Origin: Oikopleura dioica
Lineage: Eukaryota > Chordata > Appendicularia > Copelata > Oikopleuridae
Direction: 5' to 3'
NCBI GenBank assembly: GCA_907165135.1
Contig: OU015566.1
Coordinates: forward strand, 11,578,157 to 11,642,156
Length of the DNA stretch: 64,000 bases
Notes under the pieces: generated by a model
What the model saw: the letters and a program-made list of their open reading frames with translations, nothing else
Told to the model about the DNA's origin: nothing
The model's database searches: none
Made by a program: the position numbers and the translations under genes
Shown: piece by piece, positions 58,255-64,000 of the stretch
How the letters are laid out: each line of letters begins with the position of its first letter
How positions within the stretch are numbered: position 1 is the stretch's first letter

Positions 58255-59399
58255 ATGAGCCTGGATACAAGTCGGGCCAGATATTTGCTCAAAATATCAC
58301 ATAATTTAGAAGAGATGGACAAGAACGACTTGGAAGCCGTGCTGAAAATGGGTAAGGAAAATAGTTACGGACTTCGTCCCTGAATATAAATAGAATAGTT
58401 GTCAGAGTTTAGGGGTCTACCTGTCGATAATCAGAAATGAGAGCGACTATTTCAATTTTAATTCTGTTCCAACTTCCTTTCTATTATTTTTTCATTAAAA
58501 TTAATAAGAATTCAAGCGTAATTTAAAAAGAAGAATCCCAAAAAAATAGTTAATTTAGATCAATATTAGGATAAAAAGGGTTTATCATTTTTAAACCCCT
58601 TCGAATAACATGTTCCTTGGTCATATCACTACTAGATTTTTTGTTTTTATCGACAGAGGGGTCCTTAATGAAATCTTGTGATCGAGTAATAGAGTGTTGT
58701 TTTAGTAAACGTGTCGTTGGCGCACTACTACGAGTTCTCGTCAATTTGGAGGAGCTTCAATTCGAATTACGACGCGCAGGTAATTTTTCCAAATCATCGC
58801 CACCGCGCTGTGCGGGCACCACCGCACGGAATCACGCGTCATGTAATTTTGAGGCTTCGCCGCGCCGCCACGATGCCTTCATACAACTCGACAATTTAAC
58901 CAAGTTCTTGCAAATCGCCGTGCCATTTTACAACAATCTCCTCGAAGCTGACTTGCAGCTAGGTAAGACTGTAACTCCTGCTAATTCAAACACTCCTTCA
59001 AAGTTCGCGACATGGCAATTCCAGTAATGAAAATCGGCTCCTCAAAGAAACTGCATAGAATAGATGTAACCATCGCTCTCTTAAAACTCACAGAAGGCTA
59101 CAGTCATCTTTCGCCAGAAGAGTAACAAGCCTACAAAACTTCTTCGCTAAAATCTTTTTAGAGAAAATGATTTCTTGGCGAAAATGGGTCGCCTGATGTC
59201 CCTTAGATTTCCGACAAGGAAGCAAATGGAAGGTTACGTTGTTTCGGGACGGATTTTATACAAGAAATGACACTTTTTCCTGAAAATTAACTTTTATGAA
59301 ATCAAGGAAGACAACAACAGAAGAATTCGCCATGTTACCTATCAAGAAGAAAAAGAGACGGCCGAGTCTAAAAGCTCGTCTGGAAAATATGCGAAATAG
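58255..59399 (+). CDS. 226-aa protein with weak death-effector-domain resemblance, 5 exons
   Basis: Exons 58255-58351, 58657-58962, 59004-59121, 59162-59232 and 59311-59399 join in phase from ATG to TAG. The N-terminus (RARYLLKISHNLEEMDKNDLEAVLKM) followed by LLRVLVNLEELQFELRRAG resembles the helix pattern of death effector domains (LL..IS..L...DL..L and a terminal R-R-G). The C-terminal half is helical (FIQLDNLTKFLQIAVPFYNN; LHRIDVTIALLKL). A 72-nt in-frame segment in exon 2 could be a removable intron. If the resemblance is real it would act in caspase or FADD-type signalling; that is weak inference. Confidence 0.6.
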
Positions 59400-59579
59400 T
59401 ATTTTCAGGGTAATTTAGATCAAACTCATGCAATACTAGTACTAGCAATTTCAGTATACTTCGCGAGACGACTCGACTGAAAGCTGATATCTTGAAGAAA
59501 AAAATTGCAAAAATGAATAAATGAACAGGGCTCGTTTCAGTTTGTTATCAATTTGCGAAACGCATCAATTTCTCGTTAT

Positions 59580-60440
59580 GATTTCTGCGGTCGCTGAGGC
59601 AATGTGAACATTTTTGACAATGAACCAAAATCGGACGAAAATAGAGTTGACATGATTCGCAGGTTAACGAAAACGTGTCCTTTGATAATCACCCGCCGAG
59701 TCAGCAGTAATTGAAAGTGCACTTTTATTGAACATCAAGGAAAGTAATTCACAGGCTCAATCGAAAGAGTTGTCAATAAGGCCTTAATTTGATCAATTTG
59801 AATGCGGATTTCGCTGAAGGAAGAATCAAAATTGACATTATTGGCAACTCCGATCTACGAGCGCACTTGTCCGGCAGCTTTGAAGCAATCGTTTTAGGAT
59901 TCCAATGGTGATCGAAACTATTCCAGCTTTTTATGCATCAAAACTTTCCTTCAAAGATAAATTTAACGAAAAAATTTTAATGATTCCTGAAATGAGAAAT
60001 ATTGATTGTTTCCGAACATCAGGCGGAGTATAAAACTTTTCTTCAACTGTATAAAAAAGACCTTGAGCAGCGATGAAATTATGGACAGAAAGAGCTGCAG
60101 TAGTAGATTATGGTAACGCTGTTTCCTATCGAGCCGCACATGATCAAAAATGTGCCGAAAGTCATCATCAAACAGAGAAATGAAGTCGCCAGACTGCTGT
60201 ATTCGATTTCGTTAAAACGCTCGTAGAAACCGTTCCCACGAGGCACAAGAGCCCTTCCTGAGATCATCTACTTCTTCTGCGACCAGTTCTGCTTCTCCAC
60301 TAGAAATTGCACTAGAGAAACTTCTTGTAAAACTGCTCGAGGCCTATTTTTTCTCGTTCAAAAAGGGGGAAACGCCAATTTTATAAGAGAGACTAATGAA
60401 CATTTTCCTGACTGGCGCGGCCAGAAGCCACCAAATTTGA
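59580..60440 (+). CDS. Probable multi-exon gene, structure unresolved
   Basis: Several short stretches read as protein between splice-like sites: DFAEGRIKIDIIGNSDLR (about 59805-59870), IPAFYASKLSFKDKFNEK (about 59922-59975), FPIEPHMIKNVPKVIIKQR (about 60121-60180), and SPLEIALEKLLVKLLEAY (about 60296-60350). Frames change between them, as expected for exons of 50-100 nt with tiny introns, but I could not fix a single phase-consistent chain. No family recognised. Confidence 0.3.
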
Positions 60441-61224
60441 CAAGTTTTGAGATAGTTAAAAGGTTTATCTAAAATTACTGCAAAAGTTAGCGTTTTAACT
60501 GTCTTTTGATAGTAGTCCATCGTTCTCATTCTCTTTCTCTATTTCACTCGTATTTTAAAGGAGTACTCGTCAGTGCTTGGTCAAGTCTTTATAATGAAAA
60601 ATCATTTTTGTCAATAATGAAATAAAATTCATTATTCAAATGTGTCCTTGCAGTAACCCATCTGCGCTCATCAGAATACTTTTTTGGCTCTCACTGCAGA
60701 ACCATGCAGCCTGTCATTATAAGTCCCTTAATTTATTTATTTAATTATCGATGAAATAACCTAATTTAAACTCATTCCTTTTCTTTCTGTATTTTTCCCA
60801 GAGCCCATTCATATATTGCAAGAATTCCCATCAAGCATTCATCTTTGAAAGTTATTTTTCCTACCAAAATTTCGGTCCTGCAACGAGTAAGATAGAAACA
60901 ATCGGACTGTAAAATAAGACTCATTTTACAGCCAGCAAAATAAGATGCAATTGATATTTCATGGCGCCTGACATAAATCATTGCGCAACATTTATTAGTG
61001 TTGATGGACAGTGAAACGGCTGTATTCATAAGTGCATTAAAAGAAGAAATTCCAACAATGCACAGGCATAAATTTTGATCTATGATAATCAATTTCAATA
61101 CGACGGGGCATATTCTACTGTTTCAAGCCACTTGGCTCTTTTTTTTTGTTTTGAAAAGAAGTGTAGGATAAAAAGAGAGAGAGAGGGGGATAAAATGCTA
61201 GTTTAGGAAAGATGAAAAATTCTT
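60441..61224. other. Non-coding stretch
   Basis: 3' region shared by the convergent SR gene and the unresolved patch. A 108-codon minus frame at 60772-61098 has no motif. Confidence 0.4.
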
Positions 61225-62799
61225 CTATCGGGAGCCACTTCGAGATCGGGATCGCGACTTGCTTCGGGATCGGGAGCGGTCTCGGGAGGCGGATCGATCG
61301 CGGCTCTTGCTGCGGCTTCGGTCGCGAGAGGCAGAGCGCGATTTTGCTGGAGATTTGTTGCTAGAATTGATTTTAAGAACAAGTTGGTAGAAAGCTTCTC
61401 TTACCCAGACGCGCTGCGTTCTCTTCGCTTGTCAGGAGTTCGCGAGCGTCGTGGAGATCGAGATCTAGGAAGAGTTTAAGACACTTGTTAGTTGAGAATA
61501 AAGCGATACCGATTAGGTGATCGACTTTTATTCCTTCGATCTCTCGATCGGCTTCGGTACCGGTTATATGAAGGAGATCGTCGTCGACGTCCTCCGGAGC
61601 GGGATCGGGAACGAGATCGTCGTCCTCGAGATCGGCTGCGGGATCGTCTTCGGTCTCGGGATCGAGAACGCGATCGTCTAAAAACGGCTTTAGAGAACGA
61701 AAGAAAGAAAAAAGAATTATAAAAGCATAATCTTTGACTTTTATGACAAACAGAAGGAAATGAAGAACCATCCTTTGGGTGAAAAATAAAGCGTGCGATC
61801 TTCATTTCGTTCTGTTGATAATAATCTTTAAAATCATGATTTTTCGATAATTCAACGAAAATTAATGAATCCACCGTAACGCTAATTTTCAGGCCAAAGC
61901 AAAAAGAATGATAAGTGACTTGATAAATGTAAAAAAGGGATTCTAGTTCTTTGACAATTTTAAATCTTTTCTAATCATGAAATTAGGCACTATACATTAC
62001 ACCACGAATGTTGAGAGTTGGATGAATTTGGCGCTGTTTGGTGGTGGCGTGAAGTTATTGACTGTTATAGAAGACTACGTAGCCGAATAGGAATTGTAGA
62101 TTTTGATGGTTTTTGGAGGTTTCAAAATTGGTGAGTTTCGAAAGTGGGCGACTTTTCCCGAGCGCGTTGGTGGGAAAGATGGAAGAGTGGGCTGTTTTCA
62201 ATTAAAGCTGAGGAGCCGAAAAGGCAGAAGGGCATTTCGAAGTCGGGAGATCACTCTCCCGGCAGACTCTCTTGAAGAAGGAAGGATGGATTTGGAGGAG
62301 GCAGATCTGCAAGAGGAGGATCGAGAAAAATCGACTCCACTGGAGATGGAAGAACTAACCTTCGGTTTTCTCGTCGGCGACCGTGGGACAGCTCGACCTT
62401 CAATCGACGACCAAACACGGTTCTAAAGACATGTTTGGCTACGGGAACCAAAGAAAAAGAGTTTACCGTCCATCAAGATCACGGATGGCATCCTTTGCGT
62501 CGCGGGGATCTTCGAATTCGACGTATCCGAATCCTGGCGGTCGTCGAGCGATCCAAACAGACACCAACTTGCCGTAGTAGCCCATTTCTTTCTCGACTTC
62601 GGCCGTGCTTGGTGGGTGCGAGCCGAGGTTACCAAGGTACACCTTTTTGAGAGTTCAGTCATATTCTTCCTCACAAAAATTTCCAATATTTTCAATAATT
62701 ATATGGCATTAAAAATACAATTCTTTGCCAATATAGTTTTCAAAACAACTTATTTTTGAACCGTTCCTTGGTGTCACTTGATCCGGTATCTCGCGACAT
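61225..62799 (-). CDS. SR splicing factor of the SRSF3/SRSF7 type, 211 aa
   Basis: Minus-strand exons 62799-62767, 62642-62467, 62422-62360, 61677-61510, 61464-61405 and 61360-61225 give 212 codons in one frame. One N-terminal [11 protein letters not shown] (RNP2), [23 protein letters not shown] (RNP1), [15 protein letters not shown]; this is the SRSF3/7 signature. No zinc knuckle is visible, so it is closer to SRSF3. The C-terminal RS domain is spread over three exons. The protein binds pre-mRNA and promotes exon definition. The first intron (62643-62766) has GA, not GT, at its donor (ACCAAG|gaacgg...aaaag|GTG); it alone restores the expected [16 protein letters not shown] junction. A 682-nt intron separates RRM and RS exons and may host regulation. 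Confidence 0.92.
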
Positions 62800-63217
62800 T
62801 GTCCTACTTTACTTCTCAATTTCTCAGTCTAAAAACGCGATTTTTTGAAATATCCAGTTTGCAAGTTTTCTACAAATGAGCCTTTTTTCTAGATACGGTC
62901 GATTTCTTTCAATTTCTCGTCGCATCCGAGCGAGTTTCGCGCCATTCGATAGCAACGATAAATTTCGACCAACGAGAGCGCTACGATTGTGCGTAGGTGA
63001 GGAAGGGAGCGAAGGGAAAATGCTTTTGTCAAGTATGGATTGATTTCGGGCGCAAATACGGGTCATTGAGGCGGAAAAATAATAATCGTCAGGTTCTTTT
63101 TTCCTGTGTTTTGTATTTTGTAGTAAAGTTTGGAGGAGTTTTGAAAAATAGAGAAAACATAAGGAATGCACTCAAGTAGGCAGGGCTTGATGTTCTTTAT
63201 CAAAAAGAAAAAACTGA
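62800..63217. other. Intergenic, SR gene promoter region
   Basis: 418 nt between two minus-strand genes. No motif assigned. Confidence 0.5.
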
Positions 63218-63871
63218 TCATTTCATTCTTGAGTCAGTATTTGTTTGAACCATTGAGTGCAGAGTGCTAATGCTACTGGACGCCGAGCTTGGGACTTCTT
63301 CGAACTCGTTGTGCTGATAAGCGTGTGTGTATCGCATGGTTTTGTTGTACTTGTCCAGCTTTGATAAGGTTTCTCGCACAAAGGTTGGCGCTTTTGATTC
63401 GTCGAATGGAAAGTGCTCCCTTCTGTACGAAAGGATCTAGAATCCAGCGCTAATTTCAGCGATTAGGAAAGCAATCTACCTTTTGAAATATTCCATGTCT
63501 TCTTCAGAACTTTGCGGATGCAGCGGTACTGGTTGAACAATCCTTGGCGGCTCATTTACACTAGAATCTTCAGCTGCGAAGGGATCGTGAGTGTCCGTCG
63601 AAGCGTCAATTCTACCATCCCATCTGATAGGCTCAGTTTGTGGAACCTCGAAGCCCCGAATGAGCTCGAGCTGCTGCTTTTCCCACTTTTTCGGGTGCTC
63701 GCTTGAAACTTTATATCTAAAAACTTTAAAAACAAGGAAGAGAGGTTAGTTTTCTAACCGGAGCTTGGCGAGTTCGTAATTTCGCTCCCTCAATTCGTCA
63801 TCCATTCTCGCCAATTCATCTTCTTGCTCTTGAGTCAGTTCATCGCTCGTACCGACTGTCGGCACTTTCAT
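63218..63871 (-). CDS. Unknown 184-aa protein, 3 exons
   Basis: Minus-strand exons 63871-63759, 63716-63480 and 63422-63218 join in phase with introns of 42 and 57 nt. N-terminus: charged coiled-coil segment (EQEDELARMDDELRERN). Middle: a Pro/Asp/Ser-rich linker (VPQTEPIRWDGRID) with HPKKWEKQQLELIRG before it. C-terminus: ETLSKLDKYNKTMRYTHAYQ then a Ser-rich tail. In exon 3 the acceptor CGTACAG was chosen over the upstream CTAG because it alone keeps a natural frame to the stop. Family not recognised. Confidence 0.72.
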
Positions 63872-64000
63872 TCTTCGAAACGATTAACAAAACAAGCCCT
63901 AAAGAACAAAAATAATGAAAAACTCTAGTTTGAATAAAAATACAGTTTTGTATTTTTTACACCGCAGAAACGCTCGTTTTTGAAGCAAAAAATCAACAAA

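Noticed and set aside
61492-61722. Plus-strand Arg/Asp-rich ORF
   Set aside because: Antisense shadow of the RS-domain codons of the SR protein.

Overview
This window is eukaryotic: coding sequence sits in many short exons separated mostly by 35-130 nt introns with GT-AG ends, there are no bacterial ribosome binding sites or operons, and there is an elongator tRNA-Met, an ezrin/radixin/moesin (ERM) gene, an SRSF3/7-type splicing factor and a Rho-family GTPase. Tiny introns, nested and antisense genes, and several introns that only read correctly with a GA-AG boundary point to an appendicularian (larvacean) tunicate. Two introns above 1 kb filled with foldback elements, and one of about 10.7 kb, suggest a larger-genome oikopleurid rather than the very compact O. 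dioica. The species assignment is inference.

Layout. 0-13 kb: C-terminus of an EF-hand-like gene, tRNA-Met, an acidic-tail helical gene, a small membrane protein, a glutathione S-transferase (minus), a three-exon unknown nuclear-looking protein (minus), a long non-coding stretch, then a selenocysteine glutathione peroxidase with a UGA codon and a SECIS-like element in its 3' UTR. 13-33 kb: mostly non-coding apart from an atypical Rho GTPase spread over about 15 kb, its introns carrying two foldback elements. 33-40 kb: two cysteine-containing lineage-specific genes separated by a complete hAT DNA transposon (intact-looking 755-aa transposase, matching 8-bp target duplications) that itself landed inside a smaller terminal-inverted-repeat element; a 957-bp foldback element lies in an intron of the second gene. 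40-45 kb: a tandem repeat built on a palindrome, a double hairpin and non-coding DNA.

45-51.5 kb: the ERM gene, 21 exons, with a small ORF nested in intron 1, a 949-bp foldback element in intron 12, and a frame-neutral block of five exons adding 206 codons before the actin-binding C-terminus. 52-57 kb: a small acidic protein (minus), a possible myristoylated peptide with telomere-type repeats, an orphan exon, and a TSP1/ShKT secreted protein whose last intron contains an antisense 174-aa gene. 57-64 kb: an orphan ORF, a five-exon gene with a weak death-effector-domain resemblance, an unresolved coding patch, the SR protein (minus) and a 184-aa unknown protein (minus).

The genes are mostly unrelated housekeeping or lineage-specific loci; no pathway cluster is apparent. 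The most informative signals are the GA-AG introns, the intact hAT element, the paired 5'-TAGG foldback elements with 8-bp duplications, the predicted hydrolysis-deficient Rho, the selenoprotein and the modular ERM insertion. All exon boundaries come from manual reading of splice motifs and frame consistency; none is confirmed by transcripts.
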